Assembly: GCF_001282685.1 (NCBI RefSeq)
Contig: NZ_LN875034.1
Span: 117,533-181,532, forward strand
Length of the DNA: 64,000 nt
From: Niameybacter massiliensis
GTDB lineage: Bacteria > Bacillota > Clostridia > Lachnospirales > Cellulosilyticaceae
Reading direction: 5' to 3'
The notes under the pieces were generated by a model that worked only from the letters and a program-made list of their open reading frames with translations, searched no databases and was not told where the DNA came from. The translations under genes and the position numbers were made by a program. Below, one piece after another: positions 45,266 to 54,313 of this stretch; the first letter of the stretch is position 1, and the number at the start of each line of letters is the position of its first letter.

Positions 45266-46435
45266 ATGAGAAAATTATATGAAACATATGAAGAAGTTAC
45301 AGCACAAGAAATAGAACAAGCTATTAATAATAGCGTGAAACAAACAAGAAGTGCAATTGAACAATTAGGGAATAAGTTTAAGTCTTGTAATAGTACAGAT
45401 AATTTTTATGTAGGAACAGATAACTTTGATTGGACAGAGGGATTTTATACAGGAGAAGTATGGATCGCTTATGAATTAACAGGAGATGAATTGTTTAAAA
45501 AAGTAGCCTTAGAGCAGGTGGAGAGCTTTCTAGAGAGAATAGAGAAACGTGTGATGGTGAATCATCATGATATGGGATTTTTATACTCTCTTTCATGTGT
45601 AGCAGCATATAAACTTGTAGGGTCTGAAAAAGGGAAAAAAGCAGCATTGTTAGCAGCAGATAACCTTATTTCTAGATTCCAAGAAGTTGGAGGCTTTATA
45701 CAAGCTTGGGGAGAATTAGGAGCAGAGGATAACTATAGACTAATTATAGATTGCTTATTGAATCTTCCTCTTTTATATTGGGCAACAGAGGTAACAGGTG
45801 ATGAAAAATATGCAAATGTTGCGAAGGCTCATATTACAACTTCACTTAAGGTAATTATGAGGCCAGATTATTCTACTTATCATACACATTTCTTTAATAA
45901 AGAAACAGGTGAACCTACATATGGTGTAACATTCCAAGGAAATAGAGATGGATCTGTATGGGCAAGAGGACAAGCTTGGGGGGTATATGGTGTAGCACTA
46001 AGTTATAAGTATACACGTAACCCTGAGTATGTAGATACCTTTAAAAAGATTGCTGATTTCTTTATTAGTAGTTTGCCTAATGATTTAGTACCTTATTGGG
46101 ATTTTGACTTTACAGATGGTTCAACAGAACCAAGGGATGCTTCATCTGCTGCAATAGCAGTATGTGGAATGCTAGAAATGGCTAAATACTTAGAGCAAGA
46201 AGATGCAGAGTATTATATAAGCATAGCAAAGAAAATTCTAAAATCTTTAATTGATAACTATTCTGTTCAAGATAGCCATATTTCAAATGGGCAACTTTTA
46301 CATAGTACATATGCAAGAGACTCTGAATTTAATGGCTGTACCAATAGAGGAGTAGATGAATGCAACACATGGGGAGACTATTTCTATTGTGAAGCACTTA
46401 TTCGTATGGCAAAGGATTGGGAGCTCTATTGGTAA
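45266..46435 (+). CDS. Unsaturated glucuronyl hydrolase, glycoside hydrolase family 88
   Basis: 389 residues, usual length. Hydrolyses the unsaturated uronic acid left by lyases such as PL8. Catalytic pair: Asp102 in NHHDMGFLY and Asp162 in LIIDCLLNLPLL. Other family marks: DNFDWTEGFYTGEVW, GSVWARGQAWGVYG and PRDASSAAIAVCG. It lies 12 bases after the PL8 gene with AGAGGGAG as ribosome site, completing the logic import, lyase, hydrolase. Like streptococcal relatives it probably accepts chondroitin or hyaluronan disaccharides, perhaps sulfated. Cytoplasmic. Confidence 0.93.
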   Translation: MRKLYETYEEVTAQEIEQAINNSVKQTRSAIEQLGNKFKSCNSTDNFYVGTDNFDWTEGFYTGEVWIAYELTGDELFKKVALEQVESFLERIEKRVMVNHHDMGFLYSLSCVAAYKLVGSEKGKKAALLAADNLISRFQEVGGFIQAWGELGAEDNYRLIIDCLLNLPLLYWATEVTGDEKYANVAKAHITTSLKVIMRPDYSTYHTHFFNKETGEPTYGVTFQGNRDGSVWARGQAWGVYGVALSYKYTRNPEYVDTFKKIADFFISSLPNDLVPYWDFDFTDGSTEPRDASSAAIAVCGMLEMAKYLEQEDAEYYISIAKKILKSLIDNYSVQDSHISNGQLLHSTYARDSEFNGCTNRGVDECNTWGDYFYCEALIRMAKDWELYW

Positions 46436-46513
46436 TTTAAATTTTATTGATATATATTATAAGGAAAATTAGTGTACAAAAGTAAAACCAATATATAAAG
46501 CTAAAAAAATATA

Positions 46514-46570
46514 TAAGAAACAAAGGCCTAGAATTATAATATAAAAATAATTCTAGGCCTTTGTTTCTTA
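46514..46570. terminator. Bidirectional terminator between GH88 and alcohol dehydrogenase
   Basis: A perfect 24-base stem, arms 46514-46537 and 46547-46570, between convergent genes. Confidence 0.9.
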
Positions 46571-46580
46571 TAAAATAAGT

Positions 46581-47750
46581 TTATTTATAAGATGCTTGTA
46601 AAATAGCTAAAACATCTTTTTTACTAAGTGGGGTAGGGTCAACTGCAAAGAGGCCACCCATAGTATCAACTGCATTGTCTACTAGAGTAGGGAGTTCTTC
46701 GTAAGACACATCGTAGTTACTCATTTTAATGTCTGCAACATCACAAGCAACCTGAAGTGCTTTAAGTGCTTCTACAAAATCCATAGGAGATGTGGCATTT
46801 TTGTTACCTAGTGCTCTTGCCATATCAATCATGCGGTCATCACATTTTCCGCTTTTAGCAAAGTGTGTATAGTAAGCTACACTGATACTGATAAGTGCAG
46901 CACCATGTTCAAAACTTGGATGATAAGCACTAAGGGCATGAGCCATGCTATGTTCAGAAGTACATCCAGATGTAGATTCAACCATACCAGCTAAAGTGTT
47001 AGCGAGTGCAACGTTTTCGCGTGCATCTACGTTATTGCCATCTTGTACTGCAGTAGCAAGACTTTTGCCAATAAGTTCAATAGCTTTTAGAGCGTACATA
47101 TCACTCATGACATAGCTGGTTGTATTAAGATACCCTTCTGTACTATGGAAGAGAGCATCGAAACCTTGATAAGCTGTAAGGGATTTTGGAACAGTGAGCA
47201 TAAGTTCTGGGTCTACAATAGATAGAACAGGGAAAGTCTTGTCATAGCCAAATCCTATTTTCTCGTTGGTTTCAGACTTAGTGGTTACAGTCCAAGGGTC
47301 AGCTTCTGTACCTGTACCAGCTGTTGTTGTAATAGCAATAATAGGAAGTGGATCATTTGGAACAGGGAGTCCTTTACCTGTACCGCCAGATATATAATCC
47401 CAGTAATCACCGTCATTAGTTGCCATTACGGCAATAGCTTTTGCTGCATCAATACTACTACCCCCACCTAAACCTACAACAAAGTCGATGTTTTCAGCTT
47501 TTGCAAGGGCAGCACCTTCCATCACGTGCTCTTTGATAGGATTAGGTAGAATTTTATTAAATACAATAGAAGATACACCAGCTTTTTCTAATTGTTCTTT
47601 TACTCTATCCAAATAACCATATTTAATAACGGATGTACCGTTAGAGGTAACAATTAAAGCACGTTTTCCAGGTAAGTTTTGATTACCTAGTTCGTTTAAT
47701 TTGCCTTGCCCGAATAAAATCTTAGTTGGAATGTAATAATTAAAACCCAT
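46581..47750 (-). CDS. Iron-containing (group III) alcohol dehydrogenase
   Basis: 389 residues. NAD(P)-binding GGGSSIDAAKAIAVM, TTAGTGTEADPWTV, and the metal-binding region from GFDALFHSTEGY through EHSMAHALSAYHPSFEHGAAL with its His residues and upstream Asp. Reduces aldehydes to alcohols or the reverse, using Fe or Zn. ATGGAGGA precedes the ATG. Its promoter carries a 19-base spacer with a dyad, the mark of MerR-family activators (see 47801-47831), suggesting induction by an aldehyde or electrophile. Single gene. Natural substrate unknown. Confidence 0.92.
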   Translation of the reverse strand: MGFNYYIPTKILFGQGKLNELGNQNLPGKRALIVTSNGTSVIKYGYLDRVKEQLEKAGVSSIVFNKILPNPIKEHVMEGAALAKAENIDFVVGLGGGSSIDAAKAIAVMATNDGDYWDYISGGTGKGLPVPNDPLPIIAITTTAGTGTEADPWTVTTKSETNEKIGFGYDKTFPVLSIVDPELMLTVPKSLTAYQGFDALFHSTEGYLNTTSYVMSDMYALKAIELIGKSLATAVQDGNNVDARENVALANTLAGMVESTSGCTSEHSMAHALSAYHPSFEHGAALISISVAYYTHFAKSGKCDDRMIDMARALGNKNATSPMDFVEALKALQVACDVADIKMSNYDVSYEELPTLVDNAVDTMGGLFAVDPTPLSKKDVLAILQASYK

Positions 47751-47800
47751 TTTGTATCCTCCATATTCTTAGTTTATATTAAATTTTCAGACTTAATTAT

Positions 47801-47831
47801 AGTATAAGGCTTAGAGTGTACTCTAAGTCAA
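47801..47831 (-). promoter_or_regulatory. MerR-type promoter of the alcohol dehydrogenase gene
   Basis: On the minus strand TTGACT (complement of 47826-47831) and TATACT (complement of 47801-47806) are separated by 19 bases, too long for a normal sigma-A promoter. The spacer holds the dyad CTTAGAGT-N2-ACTCTAAG (47810-47827). This layout is the hallmark of MerR-family control, in which the activator twists the promoter. The dyad resembles operators of the aldehyde/electrophile-sensing AdhR/NmlR group. No merR gene is in the window. Confidence 0.75.
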
Positions 47832-47990
47832 TGAGAGATTTAAAGCTTGAGAATAAAAAGAGTGAAAACTTAAATTTTACATTAAATTTTAAAACTTTAC
47901 GGCTATTTTACATGAATTTAACTAAACTATTCTGAAATGATGATATGATTTTGCTTGAAGAAAAAAATACATTTGGAGGTTTTAGTATTC

Positions 47991-48860
47991 ATGAAAAATA
48001 AAATGAAAACAATTACGCAATCACAGAAAATGATGATATTTGTTCTATCTATGTCTTTATATGGATTGGCAACGTTACTAACAGAGCTTATTCCTAAGTT
48101 CCAAGTGGGAATTGTAGAATTCTCAGTAGAATACTTCTTATTTATTCCTTTAGTGTTAGCCATGTTATTTGATCCACTTTCAGCAGCATTAGGTGCAGCC
48201 ACAGGGGAAATTGTATTTAGTGAAATTATGTTAGGACAATTTGGTGGGGTTGGTGAGTTAGAAAAGTTCTTGACTTTAACTATTGGAATTTATATTGCAG
48301 GAAGAATGGTAAAAGACCCTCTTAATAGAAAGATGGTAGGGATTGCAGCATTAACAGGTGTTATTGTTCAACAAGCTATGGGATGTGCAGTAGATATCTT
48401 AAAAGTTCAATTTGCCATCGAAAGCTTTGAAGCGGTAGCAGGATTACCTGAAAGTGTATTCTTCACAGAAGGTTTTGCCTTTTTAAATGATGTGCTTTTC
48501 TCAGGGATTTTATTCTGTTTCCTTCCAACACTTTACTTAGTACCTAGACTTTACAGAAAAATTGAACCACTTTTAGGGATGAAACCTAGAGATAAAAATA
48601 CTGTTTTAGGTGGAGATAAAGTATTCAGTGTTAAAGTAGTTATTTTAAGTATAGTGGGATTTGTTGGGGCAGTATTATTTGAATTTATGTCAGAAGTAGG
48701 TATTAACTTTATTGATTGGGAAGCTGAGTGGGCAGAAAGTATGGGTGCAGTGGGAATAAGTATGCTCACAGCTCTTATTGTAGCATTACTCGTATTTAAC
48801 TTTATGAAAAAAAGAGCAGCAATGAATCAGACAGAACAAGGAAGTGGACAGATTGATTAA
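47991..48860 (+). CDS. ECF transporter substrate-binding (S) component, specificity unknown
   Basis: 289 residues from the ATG at 47991, preceded by TGGAGG; the earlier ATG at 47955 is upstream of that ribosome site. It is a membrane protein with about seven hydrophobic segments (MMIFVLSMSLYGLATLLTEL, YFLFIPLVLAMLFDPLSAAL and on to ISMLTALIVALLVFNFM). It is longer than most S components (about 180-200 residues). It is followed by a two-domain ATPase and a T component, so the transporter is complete and dedicated (group I). The vitamin, metal or other ligand cannot be read from the sequence, and no riboswitch was seen upstream. Confidence 0.78.
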   Translation: MKNKMKTITQSQKMMIFVLSMSLYGLATLLTELIPKFQVGIVEFSVEYFLFIPLVLAMLFDPLSAALGAATGEIVFSEIMLGQFGGVGELEKFLTLTIGIYIAGRMVKDPLNRKMVGIAALTGVIVQQAMGCAVDILKVQFAIESFEAVAGLPESVFFTEGFAFLNDVLFSGILFCFLPTLYLVPRLYRKIEPLLGMKPRDKNTVLGGDKVFSVKVVILSIVGFVGAVLFEFMSEVGINFIDWEAEWAESMGAVGISMLTALIVALLVFNFMKKRAAMNQTEQGSGQID

Positions 48861-50553
48861 GATTGAAAACTTGACTTTTACGTATCCAGGGGCTGAAGCG
48901 CCTATACTTAAGAATATCTCTTTGGAAGTAGAAAAGGGAGATTTCTTAGCTATTATAGGGAGCAATGGATGTGGGAAGTCAACATTATGTAAGACATTCA
49001 ATGGAGTTATTCCTCATTTTATAGTAGGGGACTTTGAAGGAACTGTAGAAGTTGCAGGATTAAATACTCTCAATGAAGAGATAGGTCAATTATCCCAAAA
49101 TGTAGGATATGTCTATCAAGATTTTGAAAATCAAATCGTAAGACCAACGGTATTAGATGATGCTTCTTTTGCTTGTTTAAACTATGCAATGGAAGATTAC
49201 GAGCTAAGAGCAAAACGTGCACTTAAGCTGATTGGTTTAGATGACAAGGAACAAGACTATGTGTGGCAACTTTCAGGAGGACAAAAGCATTTATTAGCAT
49301 TAGCAAGTGTGATGGCACTTCAACCAGAGGTTATTGTATTAGATGAACCTATTGCTCAACTAGACCCTAAGCATGCCCAGCAAACTTATGAAGTGCTTAA
49401 GTACCTGAACCAAGTTCATAATAAAACAATTATTGTTATTGAGCATCATACGGAGTTTATTGCTGAGTACTGTCAAAACGTTATGATGATGAATAAGGGA
49501 GAGGTTGTTTGGAAGTTACCAACACGAGAAGCTTTAACACGTGTAGAGGAGCTAGAAGCATGTGATATCTTCCCACCTCAAATCACATTAGCAGCTAAAA
49601 AGCTTAGGGAAGAAGGCTTAGTGACATCAAGCGGACTTTTGCCAACAACAGTAGAAGAAGGTAATGACTTTTTTGAACAGCTAAAAGGGAAAAGTTTTAG
49701 TAATCAAGTAGAAGAGATAAAAGAGGATAAAGGGGAAACCATTATTTCACTTCAAAATGTATCTGTAGATTATAGAGCAATTAAAGGGGAGAAACCTCGT
49801 ATCTTATCTCAGTTTTCACTAGATATAAAAAGAGGGGAAAAGATTGCTTTAATAGGTTCTAATGGAGCAGGAAAATCTACACTTATGAAACTGATGACAG
49901 GATTGTTAAAACCTACGGAAGGGGAGGTGTTTGTATATGGGCAGTCTACTAAAAAGACCACCCCAGAAGCACTATTCCAAAAGGTATCCCTTGTCTATCA
50001 AAATCCAGAAGAAATGTTCATCAAAGACTCTATAGAACAAGACATTGCTTATTCTATGAAGGTAAGAAAGATACCGGCCTATGAAGAACGTACCGAAGAG
50101 TTAATGCGTTTATTCAATCTCAATGAACTAAGGGAAAGAGATGGGCGTTTGTTATCTGGTGGGCAAATGAGAAGAGCTTCTTTGGCTGTTGGGATTGCAC
50201 TTAATCCATCTGTACTCTTATTAGATGAACCAACAGCAAATCTAGATATTGCAACACGTAAAGAGATTATGAGAACTTTAGAACGACTAAAAGATGTGGT
50301 AGAAACAGCAATCATTGCAACCCATGATATGCAGCTTGTATCTGAATGGGCAGATAGAATCATTGTACTTTCAAGAGGGCAAATTATGATGGATGGACCA
50401 CGCGAAGAAGTATTTGAGAATAGTTACATATGCAATAAGGTAGGGATTGTACCACCAGAAATCTATCGAATGGGTAAGGAACTTGATCCTAAGGCATCTT
50501 GTTTCACAGTAGAAGAGTTTGTAAAGGGGGTTAATTATGGCCAAGTTAGCTGA
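48844..50553 (+). CDS. ECF transporter ATPase with two fused ABC domains
   Basis: 569 residues. Domain 1: Walker A GSNGCGKST, signature LSGGQKHLLALA, Walker B VIVLDEPIAQLD. Domain 2 (from about residue 300): GSNGAGKST, LSGGQMRRASLA, VLLLDEPTANLD. It thus replaces the usual EcfA-EcfA' pair by one chain, like YkoD. The listed start is GTG at 48844, overlapping the S gene by 17 bases; a TTG at 48853 is also possible. It overlaps the T component gene by 17 bases. Drives the S component next to it. Confidence 0.92.
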   Translation: MDRLIKIENLTFTYPGAEAPILKNISLEVEKGDFLAIIGSNGCGKSTLCKTFNGVIPHFIVGDFEGTVEVAGLNTLNEEIGQLSQNVGYVYQDFENQIVRPTVLDDASFACLNYAMEDYELRAKRALKLIGLDDKEQDYVWQLSGGQKHLLALASVMALQPEVIVLDEPIAQLDPKHAQQTYEVLKYLNQVHNKTIIVIEHHTEFIAEYCQNVMMMNKGEVVWKLPTREALTRVEELEACDIFPPQITLAAKKLREEGLVTSSGLLPTTVEEGNDFFEQLKGKSFSNQVEEIKEDKGETIISLQNVSVDYRAIKGEKPRILSQFSLDIKRGEKIALIGSNGAGKSTLMKLMTGLLKPTEGEVFVYGQSTKKTTPEALFQKVSLVYQNPEEMFIKDSIEQDIAYSMKVRKIPAYEERTEELMRLFNLNELRERDGRLLSGGQMRRASLAVGIALNPSVLLLDEPTANLDIATRKEIMRTLERLKDVVETAIIATHDMQLVSEWADRIIVLSRGQIMMDGPREEVFENSYICNKVGIVPPEIYRMGKELDPKASCFTVEEFVKGVNYGQVS

Positions 50554-51367
50554 GAGTATTGTAGATAAGGTTTCAATAGATTACTTACGTAATCAAGTAT
50601 ACAAAAATGCTTATGGAAATGATGATACACCTATTGCACTATTAGACCCAAGAACATTACTTGTATGGTACCTTTTCTTTGGGGTGGTACCTTGGTTTAT
50701 TGATAACGTTTATATGTTATTAGGCTTATTCTTATTTGTAGCTGTTACAACAAAACTTGCGAAGATAGCACCATTGGTACTTTTTCTATTTTGTGTAGGG
50801 ATATTTACACAATCAGGGTATTTACTGTTTGTATCCCTATTCTTTGGAGGTAACATGAGTACAGTTGTTCCGCTTCTTGTACTTACCTTAAAGGTAGCAG
50901 TTGTATCACTGGCATCGATTACGGTATTTTCAGGGTTGGATCCTGATAAGTTATCTAATGGGCTTTTATATTTTGGATGCCCAGATCAACTTTCATTTAG
51001 TATTTCTTTTGCGTATCGTATATTACCAATTTTAATGGAGCAGTTCCAAAATATCTTATTATCTTATAGATTAAGAGGGATGGCACCAGATAAAACAGGT
51101 TTTAAAGGAAAAGTTAAGTACTTGATTTATCAAGTAAAAATTATTATTTTAGCGTTTTATCCACTTATGCTAAATACTGCTAAATGTTCAAGAACAACTG
51201 TAGAAGCATTGGAAGTAAAAGGGTATCGCTATGCGACAAGTAATCCAAGAGTTAAAAAAATGAAGCTTTCTGTACTTAAGTTTACACAAAGAGATGTAGC
51301 ATTTGCAGGTATTTCAATTTTTTATGTAATAAGTATTACTTTTATCGCACTGGGAATAGGAGCATAA
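50537..51367 (+). CDS. ECF transporter transmembrane (T) component, CbiQ family
   Basis: 276 residues, several membrane segments (LLVWYLFFGVVPWFIDNVYMLL, VVPLLVLTLKVAVVSLASITVF). The coupling-helix signature is seen as YRLRGMAPDK and later TTVEALEVKGYRYA. Couples the two-domain ATPase to the S component. AAAGGGG lies 8 bases before the ATG, within the ATPase gene. Third gene of the ECF operon. Confidence 0.9.
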   Translation: MAKLAESIVDKVSIDYLRNQVYKNAYGNDDTPIALLDPRTLLVWYLFFGVVPWFIDNVYMLLGLFLFVAVTTKLAKIAPLVLFLFCVGIFTQSGYLLFVSLFFGGNMSTVVPLLVLTLKVAVVSLASITVFSGLDPDKLSNGLLYFGCPDQLSFSISFAYRILPILMEQFQNILLSYRLRGMAPDKTGFKGKVKYLIYQVKIIILAFYPLMLNTAKCSRTTVEALEVKGYRYATSNPRVKKMKLSVLKFTQRDVAFAGISIFYVISITFIALGIGA

Positions 51368-51370
51368 GAC

Positions 51371-52156
51371 ATGAGAATAGACTTTCATACACACGTAAAA
51401 CTAGCTAAAAAGTTACCTTTCGCATCGAAGTATACGGATTGGCTTTTCGGAGAGGCAAAACAAAATGGTTTAGATGCAATCTGTATTACGGAGCACTTCA
51501 ATACCTTAGGCTTTGAAGAAGTATATAACTATATTCGAGAAAATTATCCGCAAGAAGGGGACACATTTATTATAAATGGGCTTAGGATCTTTCCGGGTAT
51601 GGAGATAGATATACAAGAAGGAGGCCATATATTAGCTCTAGGGAAAATAGAGGATATTATAGCCTTCAATAGGGCATTAGAGCATTATAAGTCAAAGGAA
51701 AACTTTCTTCCATTTGAAGAATTATTAGAGCAAGCAAAAGGGTTTAATGTGTACTTAGGGGGGGCGCATCCTTATAGAGAAGGAGGAGCCATTCCAACCT
51801 TGCCTGAGCATTTATTAAAACAACTTTACTTTTTAGATTTGAATGGTAAAGATTATGCTGGAAAAGGTGAACAGGCAAGACGAGAGCTTAGTGAATTAGC
51901 AACGAGATTGAATCTTCCAATGGTAGGAGGAAGCGATACCCATCAAGCCTTTCAATATGGATGTATTTATACAGCCTTTGAGGAAATGCCTATAACAGTA
52001 GAAGAACTCATTGGACTGGTACAATTACAAAATCATAGCATACATGCACATCAAGAGGTGAGCTTTAAAGTAGAATCAGCTGCTACGTTAAAGAAGGCAC
52101 TAAAAGAAATTCATGCATTAGGTGGAGATTATGTAAAAGTACTCGTAGGTGAGTAA
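51371..52156 (+). CDS. PHP-domain metal-dependent hydrolase
   Basis: 261 residues. The N-terminal HxH metal motif is DFHTHVK (His6, His8), then ITEHFNT, FPGMEIDIQEGGHILALG, GGAHPYREGG and a C-terminal GGSDTH. The PHP family hydrolyses phosphoesters (histidinol phosphate, nucleotides, unknown phosphates) using several metals. It starts 3 bases after the T component stop with AGGAG, so it belongs to the ECF operon and may act on the imported compound or a derivative. Substrate unknown. Confidence 0.85.
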   Translation: MRIDFHTHVKLAKKLPFASKYTDWLFGEAKQNGLDAICITEHFNTLGFEEVYNYIRENYPQEGDTFIINGLRIFPGMEIDIQEGGHILALGKIEDIIAFNRALEHYKSKENFLPFEELLEQAKGFNVYLGGAHPYREGGAIPTLPEHLLKQLYFLDLNGKDYAGKGEQARRELSELATRLNLPMVGGSDTHQAFQYGCIYTAFEEMPITVEELIGLVQLQNHSIHAHQEVSFKVESAATLKKALKEIHALGGDYVKVLVGE

Positions 52157-52213
52157 AAGTGATGGGTTAAATATTTGTAAATTTATATTTAAAAATATTA
52201 AAATAGATATAAT

Positions 52214-52242
52214 TTGACTTTGGATAATCAAAGTCTTATACT
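52214..52242 (+). promoter_or_regulatory. Strong sigma-A promoter with internal dyad
   Basis: TTGACT (52214-52219), 17-base spacer, TATACT (52237-52242). Within it the perfect inverted repeat GACTTTG/CAAAGTC (52216-52222, 52229-52235) overlaps the -35 and spacer, a good place for a repressor. It drives the leader at about 52249. Confidence 0.7.
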
Positions 52243-52248
52243 AAGGTA

Positions 52249-52376
52249 GTTACTTCATGAGGGAGTAGTTGGCTTATAATATAAGTGGCAAGTTCAACAT
52301 GATGGCTGTTATGTAGCCTGGCTTGTCTTAAATAACAAGACTCATGTATGGTTTATCCATACATGAGTCTTTTTTA
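52249..52376 (+). ncRNA. Structured leader with terminator upstream of a chemoreceptor; unassigned riboswitch or small RNA candidate
   Basis: A promoter precedes and a perfect terminator (52337-52351 with 52357-52371, then T-run) ends this segment of about 128 bases. Inside, several helices are possible: TACTTC/GGAGTA, CTTAT/ATAAG, GTTG...CAAC together with TCAT...ATGA around a one-sided GAGGGAGTA bulge, and GGCT/AGCC. The chemoreceptor gene starts 94 bases after the terminator and I saw no other promoter for it. The arrangement fits a transcriptional riboswitch. I compared it from memory with c-di-GMP-I and yybP-ykoY consensus and neither fits, despite a GGGAGTAG block. It could also be a free small RNA or the terminator of the ECF operon. 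Confidence 0.45.
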
Positions 52377-52469
52377 GTCTAGAACGAAGGAGGTATAAAG
52401 AGCATCTCTCTAGGAGTATACACAAGAAGTTACTGCAACATATAAACAACTAAAAGAGGAGAAATAATT

Positions 52470-54182
52470 ATGAAAAAGATTAAAGAGATCAAGATAACGT
52501 TCCAACTAGTGTTTATTTTTTCTTTAATTATTACTATGATGTTGGCAATATGGTTACTTTCCATGAATAATATGAGAAAGATTAGCGACGCTGCAGGGGA
52601 GATGTATTATGATAATACGCAGGGGATTGTACATATTCAAGAATTAGCAAAAATCCAGTTAGAAATGCGTGACCATGTACAAAAGCTTATGCTTACTACA
52701 GATAAGCATACTAAAGAAAAACTTTTAGATGAAATAGAAAATATAAAAAGAAATAGTGAAATAGCTGTAGAGGGTTATAGACAAGGGGCACATCGTGAAG
52801 AAGATAAGGCACAATTTGAAGCTATATTAGAAGAGCTAAATAAATATAGAAATAGTAGAGATGAAGTTATTGAAGCAATAAAACAAGGGGATGAGAAGAA
52901 GGTTACAAGTTTGCTTCCTCAATATGAGGCAGCATTAGCAAAAAATATAGCTGAAATTGATAAAATGGTTGAATTAAATGTTCAATGGGCAGCAGAGTCT
53001 GTTGCCACTAATCAACAAATTTATCAAAAATCTGTACAGGTAACGATTATGATTTTAGTAGTAGCAATAGCTACATCTATACTATTCTCAGTATTAATGA
53101 TCATAAGTATAAAAACTTCTCTCCGTAAAATTATGGAGATGTCAGAACGATTAGCCGAATATAATCTTACTCAGACAATAGAAGTGAAAACAAATAATGA
53201 ATTTGGATTGATAGGCAAATCCTTAAATAATGCCCAAGAAAATATGAAACAATTAATTATGACAGTCAAAAATGGAATGTCTGATATAGGTGCAGGAAGT
53301 GAAGAATTGTCTGCAGCAACTGAGGAAATGACAGCTCAGTTCCAAGAAGTTAATAGTTCTACCAACGAAATTAAGGCAATGACGGAAAGAACAAATGATG
53401 CTACACAACAAATAGCCCAGTCTATAGAAGAAGTCAATTCAAGTATAGGCATCTTAGCAGACAAAGCTATGGAAGGAAATATAAATTCAGAGCAAATTAA
53501 AAATAGAGCAGTACAAATCAAAGAAGATATTAAAGCAGTAACTGAACGTACCATAAGCTTATATGATAATGTAGAAAAAGAAATACTAGAAGCTGCCCAA
53601 AAAGGTAAAGTGGTAAGTGAAATAGTAAATATGGCTGAAACAATAGAAAATATTGCAGCTCAAACGAATCTTCTTGCTTTAAATGCAGCAATTGAAGCGG
53701 CAAGAGCAGGAGAACACGGAAGAGGATTTGCTGTTGTTGCAGAAGAAGTAAGAACACTCGCAGAGGCATCTAAAGAAGCTGTACAGAAGGTTAAAGTAAC
53801 TATAGAGGAAGTACAGGGTGCATTTGGTCTTATGGAAGAAAGTAGTAGTAACTTACTTAAGTTTATGAATGATGAAATAAAAGAAGAATTCTATAACTTT
53901 GTTAAAATAGGTAATCAATATGAACAAGATGGTGTGTTTATGAATGCCATGAGTGAAGATGTAGCGGCAATGAGTCAAGAGATTACAGCAATCGTATCAC
54001 AAGTGAGCGAAGGTATACAAAATGTTGCTAATATGGCTCAAACATCTTCAGAAGGCATAACAACTGTTAGAGATAATAGCAATGAAGCAGTACAAGTTAT
54101 AGAGCAAATTGCTGAGACAGCACAAGAACAAGCTGGATTAGTACAAGAAGTACAAGGTATTATATCAAGATTTCAAGTTTAG
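52470..54182 (+). CDS. Methyl-accepting chemotaxis protein
   Basis: 570 residues. Membrane segment 1 about 10-30 ([18 protein letters not shown]), outside four-helix-bundle sensor about 31-188, membrane segment 2 about 189-213, HAMP about 214-266, then the long methyl-accepting coiled coil with the conserved hairpin tip [20 protein letters not shown] and [20 protein letters not shown] before ATG. It signals through CheA/CheW. The sensor ligand is unknown. It sits behind the structured leader and before its own terminator. Confidence 0.93.
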   Translation: MKKIKEIKITFQLVFIFSLIITMMLAIWLLSMNNMRKISDAAGEMYYDNTQGIVHIQELAKIQLEMRDHVQKLMLTTDKHTKEKLLDEIENIKRNSEIAVEGYRQGAHREEDKAQFEAILEELNKYRNSRDEVIEAIKQGDEKKVTSLLPQYEAALAKNIAEIDKMVELNVQWAAESVATNQQIYQKSVQVTIMILVVAIATSILFSVLMIISIKTSLRKIMEMSERLAEYNLTQTIEVKTNNEFGLIGKSLNNAQENMKQLIMTVKNGMSDIGAGSEELSAATEEMTAQFQEVNSSTNEIKAMTERTNDATQQIAQSIEEVNSSIGILADKAMEGNINSEQIKNRAVQIKEDIKAVTERTISLYDNVEKEILEAAQKGKVVSEIVNMAETIENIAAQTNLLALNAAIEAARAGEHGRGFAVVAEEVRTLAEASKEAVQKVKVTIEEVQGAFGLMEESSSNLLKFMNDEIKEEFYNFVKIGNQYEQDGVFMNAMSEDVAAMSQEITAIVSQVSEGIQNVANMAQTSSEGITTVRDNSNEAVQVIEQIAETAQEQAGLVQEVQGIISRFQV

Positions 54183-54197
54183 AGAACAATGAGAAAG

Positions 54198-54226
54198 CAG
54201 CTACCTTTATGAGGTAGCTGTTTTTT
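54198..54226 (+). terminator. Intrinsic terminator after the chemoreceptor
   Basis: CAGCTACCT (54198-54206) pairs with AGGTAGCTG (54212-54220), then six T. Confidence 0.9.
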
Positions 54227-54313
54227 AAATAGCAGCTACATAAATTTTTCAAGAATACCATATAGAATGATAGAATAAAGAAAGATCGTAATGAAAATAT
54301 AGGAGGTAGGTAC

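Noticed and set aside
52249-52340. c-di-GMP-I or yybP-ykoY (manganese) riboswitch
   Set aside because: A GGGAGTAG block is present, but the other conserved parts of either class (GCAAA / GGGGTTACC for the first, GACCTTTGCC for the second) are missing.
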